In this document: positions 9,956 through 19,809 of the stretch, piece by piece
Layout: the number at the start of each line of letters is the position of its first letter
How positions within the stretch are numbered: the first letter of the stretch is position 1
From: Tritrichomonas musculus
Taxonomy: Eukaryota > Parabasalia > Tritrichomonadida > Tritrichomonadidae
Length of the DNA stretch: 64,000 nt
Direction: 5' to 3'
Assembly (NCBI GenBank): GCA_039105265.1
Contig: JAPFFF010000026.1
Coordinates: forward strand, 434,001-498,000
Notes under the pieces: model-generated
The model's input: only the letters and a program-made list of their open reading frames with translations
The model's database searches: none
Told to the model about the DNA's origin: nothing
Made by a program: the position numbers and the translations under genes

Positions 9956-10429
9956 ATGAAACCGTTTCCAAACATTTCCATAGAAATACTCATATACGAC
10001 ATTATCGAGATTGTGTCCAATAAAGTAGAACTAATAGTGGCAGATAATGAGTAAGACCAAGAATACATCACAACCAACTCTCGAAGAGTTATATGCAACA
10101 GATGGCTTAAACGAGCTATCACCGAGTTAACAACTAAACAAGATTGCAAGACCCTCAACACTCTGTTTCGTCGTAATCCAAATGCTAGCAAGTTCGATAC
10201 TAGAACACTTAATGAAGATATTCCACAATCATCAAAACGATTCACCAAACGTAATGGTAAACTCTGTAACGTATCACGAACAGTTCCACGACAGAGTACC
10301 GATCCAGAAGAGAGTGATACATATACATTTAAGTCCAGATACTATGATCCACATACCAAATCGTTTAAGTATATAGATAAACCCATCGAACCATATGCTA
10401 GTGCTTCACGAATTCGTGCTAGGTACTAA
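9956..10429 (+). pseudogene. 158-codon ORF with one in-frame stop, unknown protein
   Basis: From ATG 9956 the frame reads MKPFPNISIEILIYDIIEIV, which recalls an F-box-like opening. It meets TAA at 10052-10054, then stays open in the same frame to TAA at 10427 (NRWLKRAITELTTKQDCKT, and later SRYYDPHTKSFKYIDKP). Composition is less AT-rich than host DNA. A following 10430-10610 stretch is also protein-like (YFSVKVDNIETIKYLL). I do not recognise it. A single nonsense mutation is the simplest reading. Downstream initiation after the stop is an alternative. Confidence 0.45.
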
Positions 10430-11124
10430 ATCGAAACAGAACACAGATCGCGCACATACATTATATTTTTCGGTTAAAGTCGACAACATCGAAACTATTA
10501 AATATCTTTTACGAATCCATTTACGAAAACCTTATCCAATATCATCTTTAACCACTTTTAACGAGTTTCGTATGCGAATCCAATACTGGAGAATCCTGTT
10601 TCGATGAATCAAAAATTGTATAATGTTTTTATGTAAAGTTTTCAAATATTCTAGGGGAAAAGCAAAAAGGTGTTTTGTCAATAAAGTGCCCAAAATAACT
10701 ATTTATAAGCTTTACAGCGAATTTTCATATAACCGGACAAGGAATGTAAACAAAATTGATAGTTTTTTTTACTATTAATAAAAATTATCTTTTCTATGTA
10801 TTTTCATTTTCTTGGCTAAATATGAAGGTGTAGATTATTTTGTTCTCAAATCTCAAGCAAATAATTATCTTGTTTAAGGGTGTAGTTCGTTTTCAATATC
10901 TCGTTATATACATTGTTTTGAATAGTAATATTAATATATTTATGATTGTTATATGCCACATATTTTATTAAAACAATAAAAAAATGAACTTCATAGACAA
11001 GTTGATCTCAAAATATCTCTTTTTTCCAAATCTTAGTTTTTGAATGACACTGAGGAATAACATTAGAAATGAGCTATTATAAACAGTTTAACTAATATTT
11101 TTTTAACTTTTTTATTTGAATATG
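10430..11124. other. No gene seen
   Basis: The first 180 bases have a short open, ankyrin-like stretch in another frame, but no start or end that I can defend. The rest is AT-rich and closed in all frames. Confidence 0.5.
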
Positions 11125-11490
11125 AGATATGATCATTTTTGTAAACCGTATTTTTTGTTGTTTTAAAAAAAACATGAATATTAGATATTTTTTAAAACGC
11201 ATGCATAGTTTTTTATTCTATACCCTAAATTATTTATATTTTCATTTTGGTTAAAAAAACTTTCAAATTGAAGGACTACATATATTTTGAAATTTGCGAT
11301 TTTTGGCTTATTTTTGGTAAATTTCAAAATATATGTAGTCCTTCAATTTGAAAGTTTTTGGATTAAAATTTCTTTTATATATAGTATAGAATCAGGAATA
11401 AAAAACTATGCATGCGTTTTAAAAAATATTAAAAATTCATTATTTTTTTATATAAGCAAAAAATACAGTTTGAAAAAGTGAGCATATTTT
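11125..11490. repeat. Long foldback element
   Basis: The core arms at 11257-11295 and 11319-11357 are perfectly inverted over about 39 bases (AAGGACTACATATATTTTG and complement). Weaker pairing extends outward through AAAACGCATGCATAGTTTTT (about 11193 and 11400-11420) to roughly 11125 and 11490. It is non-coding and ends right where the GC-richer outer Maverick piece begins. Confidence 0.65.
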
Positions 11491-11572
11491 CTTCTGATTT
11501 CAACTTCAATTAATGATTGATCTGTTTCGGAATCGATCGATAAGGTTTACCTATTTTTGTGTTGACTCAAAC

Positions 11573-11920
11573 ATGGACGTCAAAGTATTTGAGCCCATCA
11601 CGCACTACCTCAAAGAGTTCGACACCTCTAACGACTTCGACTCATGGTACAAATCCCATCAAGAAGAGATGGACAAGCTAACCACCCACAAGCTCAACAA
11701 GATGTACCACATCAACGGATATCGTGTCACGAGAATCAAAGGTGTGCTATCACTCAAGAAAGCCCCGAAAGCGACGAAACCCAAAGAAGATGACTCGGAG
11801 ACGGAACAGAGATTCATGGCTATCGAGAATGAGATATCCGAGATGAGTGACGACATCAAAAACATCAAGTTGGCGTTGCAGTCGATACAAGACTACTTCA
11901 ATCAACTCATACCTGAATGA
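11573..11920 (+). CDS. Small coiled-coil protein of the outer Maverick element
   Basis: This is a 115-residue protein (MDVKVFEPITHYLKEFDTS). A polar middle with GYRVTRIKGVLSLKKAPKA is followed by a likely coiled coil from about residue 80 (FMAIENEISEMSDDIKNIKL). I chose the ATG at 11573 over 11513 because it follows GACTCAAACATGG, the TCA-before-ATG context seen in the Maverick genes here. Its end overlaps the 3' end of the ATPase gene by 14 bases, tail to tail. The function is unknown. Position and size suggest an element-encoded accessory or virion protein, which is inference. Confidence 0.55.
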   Translation: MDVKVFEPITHYLKEFDTSNDFDSWYKSHQEEMDKLTTHKLNKMYHINGYRVTRIKGVLSLKKAPKATKPKEDDSETEQRFMAIENEISEMSDDIKNIKLALQSIQDYFNQLIPE

Positions 11921-12803
11921 ACGTCTCGCCACCGTCAACGACCTGAATGACCATATATGGATGGGAGTCGGGATAGCTGGTCTTCAACGACATGATCTGC
12001 TCATATTTTTCGTAGAAGTCGTCGAAACAGAGATTCGAGGCGGACTGACTATAGATGTACCTCAGTTGTTGTTTGTTGAAACAGGGGAATATCATCAACG
12101 TGGTGATCTCGTTCTTGATGTGCGGTTTCAGGCCCTTCCATCCCTGAATCAATAGAAAGAAGGTCATGTTGGTGTGTCGACAACGACGGAGTAACTGAGA
12201 GAAGTACGATGTCTCATTCGTGAAGAGCTTGCTGTTACTGATGTCATCAAAGAGGACGAGTGTATGGAGGTACTTCCGATGGAAGTCATCGATGTGGAGG
12301 GTATCGAAGAGGTCATGGATCTCTTTTGGGGTGATGTTGAGTTGGGGGTCGTCCAGTTTGTCTTCGAGATGGTTGTTCGTGATGGCATAGTACTCGTTCT
12401 TGGCTTTAATGAGCTTCTCTATGACTGTTTCCGCTGAGGATTCACTGATGGTGATGATCGGTAAACGAGGTTCTATCAGTGATTTCAAGGCGAGGAAGGA
12501 TCGATCACTTTCATTCCCATCTTTGGTTACGTAGACGAGTAGATGATGAGTATCCATTAATGCGATCTTGATGATCTCTTCCAACGCGATGACTGTCTTC
12601 CCCTGACCTTGCTTACCGACAATGACGTTAACGGAGTTGTATCTAACGTTGATCTCTGGATGAACCTTGTCTATGAAGGCTCCACTCATGTCGTTCTTCT
12701 TAGTGGATAGCACCTCATGGACCTTGTCTTTAACGATGTCTGACAGAGATGTACTCATGGTTTCTGTGCCATAAAAATAGGTATCGTCTAGTGGGTGGTT
12801 CAT
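11907..12803 (-). CDS. Maverick packaging ATPase (A32-like) of the outer element
   Basis: This is a P-loop ATPase of about 298 residues. Walker A is VIVGKQGQGKT, preceded by the strand YNSVNV, and Walker B is LHTLVLFDDIS near residue 185. Later come LLRRCRHTNMTFFLLIQGWK and a C-terminal region with FPCFNKQQLRYIY. This matches the FtsK/HerA-type genome-packaging ATPases of Mavericks and NCLDV-like viruses, which pump DNA into capsids. Start candidates are 12830 (overlapping the upstream stop), 12803 and 12758 (ACCATGAG context); I list 12803. It is clearly different in sequence and composition from the inner element's ATPase at 32180-33043. Confidence 0.8.
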   Translation of the reverse strand: MNHPLDDTYFYGTETMSTSLSDIVKDKVHEVLSTKKNDMSGAFIDKVHPEINVRYNSVNVIVGKQGQGKTVIALEEIIKIALMDTHHLLVYVTKDGNESDRSFLALKSLIEPRLPIITISESSAETVIEKLIKAKNEYYAITNNHLEDKLDDPQLNITPKEIHDLFDTLHIDDFHRKYLHTLVLFDDISNSKLFTNETSYFSQLLRRCRHTNMTFFLLIQGWKGLKPHIKNEITTLMIFPCFNKQQLRYIYSQSASNLCFDDFYEKYEQIMSLKTSYPDSHPYMVIQVVDGGETFIQV

Positions 12804-12807
12804 CAGC

Positions 12808-13295
12808 TTACTCCAAGAAAGCATCTTCATCTTCTACTGGAACTGCTTCAGGTGATGAATGTGGAGCTCCCCAAGAGGATGCTACTGCTGATGGTGGAGC
12901 TGCCCAAGAGGATGGTCCCATAAACGAAGCTGCGTGACCATCAAGACTATTAGGGTCAGAGTAGTTGGCAGGTGGTTGAAGAGCGGGAGTCAATTCAAGG
13001 TTCAAGACTTGGTATATATCCCTGATGAGACGATAATACTGTGTATCGTATGCGTGTGTGTTACTGTTGTCTTTGTGGGCGAGCATTAATGAATAGACCT
13101 TGTTTTCGATGCTTGGTTGTGAGTTCTTCTTACGCTTGATCTTGTCGAACTGGTCATCAGGAATATCGTCTGGGAGATTCAATGCGGCTTTGATCTGAGA
13201 CTTCCAGTAACTACCGCATAACTTCGAATGGAGGACCATCTTATGTTGCCCAGGAATGGTGGTGTGATGGACTTCTTCGATCTGAGCGATAGCAG
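12808..13295 (-). pseudogene. 3' part of a gene split by the inner Maverick insertion
   Basis: On the minus strand the frame is open from the left edge of the inner element (13295), through VLHSKLCGSYWKSQIKAALN, to a stop at 12808-12810. The first part after the insertion point (AQIEEVHHTTIPGQHK) has no ATG of its own. It is in the same phase as the end of the fragment at 35690-36316 once the 5-bp target duplication is counted once. The C-terminus is Pro/Ala-rich (QPPANYSDPNSLDG and SSWAAPPSAVASSWG). The product is unknown; it is probably a structural protein of the outer element. Confidence 0.75.
13291..13295. repeat. Target-site duplication AGCAG, left copy
   Basis: AGCAG directly precedes AGTAGATACC, the first bases of the inner element. 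The same AGCAG follows the element's last base at 35689. Mavericks make 5-6 bp duplications. Confidence 0.8.
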
Positions 13296-13564
13296 AGTAG
13301 ATACCCTAAGGGTGGCGTCTGATACTACGTATCATCTGCCCCCCTTAAGATGAAACTCCATACCTATTGACATTTCTAGATCATAGCACTTTCAATGTGA
13401 AACCTCATGTCGCCACCTCACGTCATCACCTCATGTTATCACCTCACGTTAAACTCATGTCACCACCTCATGTCATCACCTCATGTCATCACCTCATGTC
13501 ATCACCTCATGTCACACGCCACATATCACGTCACACAACGGTTCACATAACATGGTTCAACTGT
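13296..13564 (+). repeat. Left terminal inverted repeat of the inner Maverick
   Basis: The 269 bases match the complement of 35398-35689 with few differences. The outer part folds into a hairpin around GATACTACGTATC (about 13306-13349, TAAGGG/CCCTTA). The inner part holds 13-bp tandem repeats (TCATCACCTCATG). The right copy is about 23 bases longer because of extra repeat units. The TIR carries no gene. Confidence 0.92.
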
Positions 13565-13636
13565 TAACACACTACTTTTTTTTCAATTAAGCTCACCCTA
13601 ATTTTTTAGCGTGTCAATTTTTTTATCACCATACAA

Positions 13637-16600
13637 ATGCCATTTGCCATATCCGAATTAATCGCAATTGAAAACTGCACTTATGATGAGGACACAACCA
13701 CATACATTGATAACGACTCACTCATCATATCCGAACATAGTAATGACGTCATCCCATCATACGATAACATTGATACACCACTTGACGATGATGTTGAACT
13801 CATATTTGACGATGACGATACCGCATCACTTGACGAAGACGATGATGTTGAACTTATATTTGATGATGATGATGCTACCATTGCAACACCACTTAACGAT
13901 GATGATGCATCACTTAACGATGATGTTGAACTTATATTTGACGATGATGATGCTACCATTGCAACACCACTTAACGAAGACGATGATGTATCACTTAACG
14001 ATGATGATGCAACCCCACTTGATGATGACGAGCTAGCATCGGATGAAGAAGAACCCATATTTGATGACGATGATGCACCACTTAACGATGACAATGCAAC
14101 ACTTAACGATGACAATGCAACACTTAACGATGACGATGATGCACCACTTAACAATGATGATGAAGAATCACTTAACAATGAAGAGTCCACACAACATGAT
14201 GAAGAGCTTGCTTCTGATACAGTTGACTTACATAATGTTACTATTGACATCAAGCCATGTGACGTTAGATTTGATAGTGACGGTACCATTGTCGAAGTTA
14301 AAGTATGTGATTATGAAGTTAGTGAATCAGATTTCCTAACCGGATGCGATGATAATGGTTATTATGTTAAGGTTGAATTACATAAAGTAGTACGTGAAAC
14401 TGGTGAAGTTATTGATATCAAAGCAACACCTAAAGAGTTACCACCATATGATGATAAGTTTACATCAGCTGATGATGACTACTATGAATATCATGAAGTT
14501 GACTATGTTAATGTTGAACATGAATGTGATGGTTATGATTGTTCTCAATTTGTTGACATAGCTCAACGTGTTGCATACTATTATATGATTCAATCCATTC
14601 TTTCACTCATGGATGGAGCTGAAAGCCTTCACCGCGAAGAGTCTGCATCATATGACGATGATGATGTTAACGCTATTGAACTAGTTGATGAACCACTTAA
14701 TAACGCCACACACAGTGAAGAAGTAGTTGAACCCATTGATGAACATGCCAAGTTGATGATTGAATATGTTGATGCTATTGATTTCGTTGACGAACCCATT
14801 GATGAACATGCTAAGTTGACGATTGTTAATGTTAATGCTATTGATTTCGTCGATGAATCAGTTGAGTATTGTACTATTGACGTTAAACCATGTGAAGTTA
14901 CATATGATAGCAATGGTAACATCATCGACATTGAAGTATGTGATTATGAAGTTGAAGATGATTGTTTTGATGAAGTCGGACAAGATGATGATGGTAATGA
15001 TGTTAAGTTTGAACTACACAAGGTAGTACGTGAAACAGGCGATGTTATTGACGTTAAACTCTATGCCGAGTCCAAATACGAACCAGACCTTGAGATTGAA
15101 ACCATTTATATTACTGCTGTTGAAACATATCAATACGATGATGACAACAAACATGCCATCACTATCATTGAGAAAGGCGGTTTACTTACGTTATACCGTC
15201 GTAATTACATAATGCCACCATATGATATTATTGATTTCAATTCAGATGATGATCAGAAGTTAATCCTAGTTGATGATTATGAAGCCACTACGAATGATGT
15301 TGATGCCACCACTGTAAATAATGATGTTGAACACGTAACAGATCTTACCAATGCCGTTATTGAATATACACCATTCACATTCACAGCTACATCCACGATT
15401 ATTAACACTCTACAAATGATTGATGATGACCAATACAATGATGATGAATTCATTCTTTCACTTATGGATGCAGCTGAACGCTTGTATGGAGACCACTACT
15501 ACGATGAAACTAAGTATCAAGATGAGTTGGAACGTATGATGACTGCTGCTAATAATCATGATGCACTCGAAGTTAATATTGATAACAACATTGAAACACA
15601 ACATGCATTCATACAAGTGTTGAGATATATTCGCGATAACAGATCACGCTTTCCCACAGCAAGTGTATTAAGTTATGATAATGAAGATAGACATATAAAA
15701 TCCTTTCCAATAAACAATGAGTTAACTATTGATGAAGTAATTGATGGAATACTTGGTAACATTACAGTTGAACAGTTCGGTTCTGATACTGATCCAGAAG
15801 TTAATGCTGATTACATCCCAGTTAAGTTTGTTGTTACCTTCTATAAGTTAACTAAACGCAATGGTAAAACAGTATTTCAAGAGAAGATTAATGGTGAATA
15901 TGTTGATGTTGCAACAGTTGATTCATTCCGCAACTCATATGATGGTGCATTCTTTCCATACATTAACCTTATCCCATCACTTGACTTATCACGTTATCAG
16001 ATCTTTCACGAGGTCGATGCTAAAAACTATACTGACAACTGCTTCGTATATGCATGCATTCAGTCAGGTGTATTCACTAAAGATGAGATTGACATGTTAC
16101 GTGGTATGATACACACACGTTCAGTACCCATCAATATGATACTCAAAATAGCTAGTGAAATGAAATGCCACTTCATTGTATATCGCATTGATGAATCACG
16201 TGATGTTAAACATCAAAAACACTTAAGCATTGACACACATAAGAACAGCAATGTGACTGCTGATAGAGTGGTTAGGTTGCTATTATACAAAGACCATTTC
16301 ATGATTGATAACAATGAGAAGTTGCCAATCACCACCTATTACATTGAACATAGAGATGAACTCGATGAAAAGCATGCTGACATTCCAGTTGAAAAACGAT
16401 TTCACATCAGAGGTGTTAATCAAACAGGCTATCCACTTTACACCACTGCTGATTGGACAGGTAATGATTTCACTAAGGTATTCCGCAAGATGTTTGAATG
16501 CAACTGCTTTCATGAGATTAATCAATGTGAGCAAAACATATTAACAACCTGTGAGTATGACAACCATTTGAATGATTACATTGAACTCGACTATGATGAA

Positions 16601-18700
16601 ACGTTATATTGTAAAGAAGAATCATCTAATGCCAAACATATTACACCATGGAAAGCAGTTTACTACGCTGACTTTGAAACAGACGTAACTGTATCACCAC
16701 ACCAACCATACTTATGCTGTGTGTACGATGGTGTTAAATGTAAAGAGCCATACACTGGTGATGACATTGCAAAACGATTCTTAAATGATCTACCCAATCA
16801 CTCATTGATTTACTTCCACAATCTTAAGTATGACGTATGTTTCTTCATCAACGAACCAGGTTGGAAGGCTAGTGTCATTAAACGTGGTGGTACCATCTTA
16901 CAAGCAGTCATGAAACAATACATACCCATCAAACAGTGGGATAAAGTCAAACATACATATGTAACTAAGAACATAACTAAGCGTTTAACATTCCGTGACA
17001 GTTACTCACTCATACCAGCGCCACTATCACAGTTCGGTAACATGTTCAATCTCAATGTACATAAAGAAATCATGCCATACAAACTATACACAGCAGCTAA
17101 CATCAAACGTAAGATGATACCATTCGATGAATTCAAAGATCAATATCGCAACGAACACATTGATGATATGTCAGCATCTGAACTCGATCAAGCTTACTTA
17201 CAACTACTCATCAATGCTAAAGTAGCTGAGTCATATGATGAAACCACACACATGATTGATATTATGAAGTATGCTCAATTCTACTGTGAACATGACTGCA
17301 TCACACTCGCTAATGGTATACGTAAGTTTGATCATGACCTCAATGAAGTGTTCAAGAAAGCTAACAACAAATTCCCAGGCATTAACCAGTACATATCAAT
17401 CAGTGCAATCGGCTACGACTTCGCACGCACATATGGTTGTACTAAAGACTGCTTCACACTATCAGGCAAGCCACAGAACTTCATCCAACGTTGTGTAAGT
17501 GGTGGTAGAACAATGACAGCTAACAATGAGAAGCAATATGTTGAAGGTAAGATACAGGACTTCGATGCAGTCAGCTTATATCCATCAGCTATGCACATCA
17601 TGCCAGGCATACCAAAGGGTAAACCACAAGTTATACCATCAAACACAACTCATGATCAACTCATGTGTTATGATACGTTCTTCATTGAGATCAACATCAA
17701 ACACATAAAGTGTAAGTCAACTAACCCATATAGGTTTGGTCAGGTATTCATACGCAATGAAGAAGGCACTAAACTGTTTTGCAACCAACCAGTTGACCAC
17801 TTCTATATTGACAAGATTGGTTTGATTGATTTGATTGCAGCTTATGATATTGAATATGAATTCTTACGTGGTTACTACTTCAATGATGGTTTCAATTCAT
17901 CCATCAACACATTCATTGATACACTATTCGAGTTACGAAAAACATACAAGCGTGAACATAACCCACTTGAGAAGACCATCAAGTTGTTACTCAACTCAAT
18001 CTATGGCAAGTCAATATTAAAGCCAATCACAGATGAAGTCAAGATTATTAACAGAGATGATATCATACCATTCATTTATCGCAAATACAACTACATCAAA
18101 GAGGTTGTTGACAATGGTGGTAATAAAGTATTCGTTAAGATGATTAAACCAATCAATAAACACTACAACCTACCACAGTTTGGTGCATCAGTGTTATCAT
18201 GGAGTAAACACATTATGAATCAAGTCATGACACTCGCTGAACAGAATGACATTGCAATATACTACCAAGATACTGATAGCATGCACTTAAATGAAGATGA
18301 TGTTGATAAGTTAGCTGCTCTATTCAAAGCAACATATGGTAAAGACTTAATTGGCAGTGATATGACACAGTTTCATTGTGACTTCGATGTATTCCCTGGT
18401 GCAGTTGGTAAGATACACTCACGTAAGCTCATTGCATTAGGTAAGAAGTCATATCTTGATATACTCGTTGATGAACATGGTAATGAAGACTATCACATTA
18501 GAATGAAATCAATACCAAAGCAATGCATCATTAACAAGTGCAAGCGTATGAACATCACCGTTGAAGAACTGTATGAACGTATGTATCATGGTGAAGCAAT
18601 TACATTTGACTTAACTGATGGTTGCAACTGCTTCAGAAAGACAAAGTCATTTCAACAAGTTACACTACCACAATTTACCAGGACAGTTCAATTCAAGTAA
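13637..18700 (+). CDS. Protein-primed family B DNA polymerase with giant N-terminal extension
   Basis: The protein has 1687 residues. The C-terminal half is the Maverick polymerase: exonuclease motifs YADFETDV (about 1009), YFHNLKYDVCFF and YCEHDCITLA; polymerase motif A DFDAVSLYPS (about 1307), motif B KLLLNSIYGKS (about 1445), motif C YYQDTDS (about 1541) and KKSYLDIL. It replicates the linear element, presumably with protein priming. The first 1000 residues are unusual: an Asp-rich repeat tract (about 50-190), two copies of a roughly 65-residue block (IKPCDVRFDSDG near 203 and VKPCEVTYDSNG near 413), and a domain with DNCFVYACIQSG (about 800) and LLLYKDHFMI that resembles OTU-type cysteine proteases (inference). 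All catalytic acids look intact. The start follows ACCATACAAATG. Confidence 0.93.
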   Translation: MPFAISELIAIENCTYDEDTTTYIDNDSLIISEHSNDVIPSYDNIDTPLDDDVELIFDDDDTASLDEDDDVELIFDDDDATIATPLNDDDASLNDDVELIFDDDDATIATPLNEDDDVSLNDDDATPLDDDELASDEEEPIFDDDDAPLNDDNATLNDDNATLNDDDDAPLNNDDEESLNNEESTQHDEELASDTVDLHNVTIDIKPCDVRFDSDGTIVEVKVCDYEVSESDFLTGCDDNGYYVKVELHKVVRETGEVIDIKATPKELPPYDDKFTSADDDYYEYHEVDYVNVEHECDGYDCSQFVDIAQRVAYYYMIQSILSLMDGAESLHREESASYDDDDVNAIELVDEPLNNATHSEEVVEPIDEHAKLMIEYVDAIDFVDEPIDEHAKLTIVNVNAIDFVDESVEYCTIDVKPCEVTYDSNGNIIDIEVCDYEVEDDCFDEVGQDDDGNDVKFELHKVVRETGDVIDVKLYAESKYEPDLEIETIYITAVETYQYDDDNKHAITIIEKGGLLTLYRRNYIMPPYDIIDFNSDDDQKLILVDDYEATTNDVDATTVNNDVEHVTDLTNAVIEYTPFTFTATSTIINTLQMIDDDQYNDDEFILSLMDAAERLYGDHYYDETKYQDELERMMTAANNHDALEVNIDNNIETQHAFIQVLRYIRDNRSRFPTASVLSYDNEDRHIKSFPINNELTIDEVIDGILGNITVEQFGSDTDPEVNADYIPVKFVVTFYKLTKRNGKTVFQEKINGEYVDVATVDSFRNSYDGAFFPYINLIPSLDLSRYQIFHEVDAKNYTDNCFVYACIQSGVFTKDEIDMLRGMIHTRSVPINMILKIASEMKCHFIVYRIDESRDVKHQKHLSIDTHKNSNVTADRVVRLLLYKDHFMIDNNEKLPITTYYIEHRDELDEKHADIPVEKRFHIRGVNQTGYPLYTTADWTGNDFTKVFRKMFECNCFHEINQCEQNILTTCEYDNHLNDYIELDYDETLYCKEESSNAKHITPWKAVYYADFETDVTVSPHQPYLCCVYDGVKCKEPYTGDDIAKRFLNDLPNHSLIYFHNLKYDVCFFINEPGWKASVIKRGGTILQAVMKQYIPIKQWDKVKHTYVTKNITKRLTFRDSYSLIPAPLSQFGNMFNLNVHKEIMPYKLYTAANIKRKMIPFDEFKDQYRNEHIDDMSASELDQAYLQLLINAKVAESYDETTHMIDIMKYAQFYCEHDCITLANGIRKFDHDLNEVFKKANNKFPGINQYISISAIGYDFARTYGCTKDCFTLSGKPQNFIQRCVSGGRTMTANNEKQYVEGKIQDFDAVSLYPSAMHIMPGIPKGKPQVIPSNTTHDQLMCYDTFFIEINIKHIKCKSTNPYRFGQVFIRNEEGTKLFCNQPVDHFYIDKIGLIDLIAAYDIEYEFLRGYYFNDGFNSSINTFIDTLFELRKTYKREHNPLEKTIKLLLNSIYGKSILKPITDEVKIINRDDIIPFIYRKYNYIKEVVDNGGNKVFVKMIKPINKHYNLPQFGASVLSWSKHIMNQVMTLAEQNDIAIYYQDTDSMHLNEDDVDKLAALFKATYGKDLIGSDMTQFHCDFDVFPGAVGKIHSRKLIALGKKSYLDILVDEHGNEDYHIRMKSIPKQCIINKCKRMNITVEELYERMYHGEAITFDLTDGCNCFRKTKSFQQVTLPQFTRTVQFK

Positions 18701-18765
18701 CGTTACAGTAATTCAATTAAAACATTGCAATTCATCAATGTAAATTTTTATTCGCATCACAAACC

Positions 18766-19218
18766 ATGTCTGTCACTAGCTTCGTTCAAACAATCAAACC
18801 AACTAATGATGATAAGTTAATTGTCTATCTTGATAGTAAGATATACCCTATTGATTTTGGCATTAGTGTTCGACCATTACTAGTCATTGATGGCAACAGA
18901 ACCATTGACATGAATGAGTTGATTAACATCTTTGGTAAGGTACCATACATAACTGTACGTGAGAATCGTTATCGAACAGTATATCGTGATCCAATGCTGT
19001 TAACCATTGACTTAACACCAAGACAATTCACATCAACTAATGATGAAACACATACCTATTACAAATACTACATTGATAAGTTATGCTTACGTCATGAGTT
19101 GAAACGATATGAATCAATCTATGTCAAAGCAAATGATGCCATCAATGAATATAGAAGTAAACTCAATGAGCAGAACTCAGTTGATGCGTTGAGAGATGCT
19201 ACTAATGATGTAGTTTAA
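18766..19218 (+). CDS. Maverick small protein, unknown function
   Basis: This 150-residue protein (MSVTSFVQTIKPTNDDKLIV) has alternating beta-type segments, then a charged helical C-terminus (KRYESIYVKANDAINEYRSK). It has no signal peptide or membrane segment. It begins 65 bases after the polymerase stop, with ATCACAAACCATG before the start, and is followed by a tandem-repeat tract. Codon use matches the polymerase gene, so I take it as a real element gene. I do not recognise a family. Confidence 0.7.
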   Translation: MSVTSFVQTIKPTNDDKLIVYLDSKIYPIDFGISVRPLLVIDGNRTIDMNELINIFGKVPYITVRENRYRTVYRDPMLLTIDLTPRQFTSTNDETHTYYKYYIDKLCLRHELKRYESIYVKANDAINEYRSKLNEQNSVDALRDATNDVV

Positions 19219-19232
19219 ACGATTCATTTTTG

Positions 19233-19470
19233 GTCATCACTCAAGTCATCATTCAAGTCATCATTCAAGTCATCATTCAAGTCATCACTTCAAGTCATCA
19301 TTCAACTCATCATTCAAGTCATCATTCAAGTCATCATTCAAGTCATCACTCAAGTCATCATTCAAGTCATCACTTCAAGTCATCACTCAAGTCATCACTC
19401 AAGTCATCATTCAAGTCATCATTCAAGTCATCACTTCAAGTCATCACTCAAGTCATCATTCAAGTCATCA
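19233..19470. repeat. Tandem repeat tract, about 12-bp unit
   Basis: Roughly 20 copies of TCATCATTCAAG and variants (TCATCACTCAAG, TCATCACTTCAAG) run through this interval. The 148-codon frame across it is a repeat artefact for most of its length. The unit resembles the 13-bp repeats of the element's TIRs. Confidence 0.9.
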
Positions 19471-19526
19471 CTTCAAGTGATACACTATGCTATACATCAA
19501 GTGATACACCACACACATCATTAAAC

Positions 19527-19676
19527 ATGTCATGCAAACGCAAAAACAAAAGTGCAAAAACCAACCGTCTTCGTGAGTGTGTTATGCATTCGATGAGGAA
19601 TCAACATACGTACCCGGGATTGTACATCAACCCCTCACAGGAAAGGAACTACACACACTATGGTTGGGGAACGTGA
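19527..19676 (+). CDS. Small basic Maverick protein (49 residues)
   Basis: From ATG 19527 the frame encodes MSCKRKNKSAKTNRLRECVM and ends in an aromatic stretch (YTHYGWGT). It has many Lys and Arg in the first half. TCATTAAACATG precedes it, an initiator-like context as in the neighbours. It lies just after the tandem repeats, in frame with them, so the longer frame could be real, but the composition change at 19527 favours this start. A small basic DNA-binding or core-like peptide is possible; this is a guess from charge. Confidence 0.45.
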   Translation: MSCKRKNKSAKTNRLRECVMHSMRNQHTYPGLYINPSQERNYTHYGWGT

Positions 19677-19809
19677 TTTAACACGTTCATTACAAAGATA
19701 CACCTACTAGTAGATGCTTTCATGTTACACATATCACAAGCAATGGCTTACCTTAGGTGTTGATTCGCTACAGGCTCCATCACAAGTGTGATAAAATAAC
19801 ACGAAAAAT

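Larger units (their letters stand above)
11491..13295. mobile_element. Left piece of an outer Maverick-type element, interrupted by the inner Maverick
   Basis: Base composition changes abruptly from AT-rich to a GC-richer, NNC/NNG-ending codon use. The piece carries one small plus-strand gene, a packaging ATPase and the 3' part of a split gene that resumes at 35690. I find no terminal inverted repeat at its left edge matching the right edge near 37054, so the left end is probably truncated. Confidence 0.7.

Noticed and set aside
13367-13567. 66-codon frame in the left TIR
   Set aside because: Pure repeat translation, mirrored by the extension in the right TIR.
13681-14289. Ser-rich 202-codon minus-strand frame opposite the polymerase Asp tract
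   Set aside because: It is the complement of GAT/GAC repeats, which avoids stops; no independent support.
19230-19526. First two thirds of the 148-codon frame over the tandem repeats
   Set aside because: It encodes only Ser-His-His-type repeat translation; the real part is taken to start at 19527.
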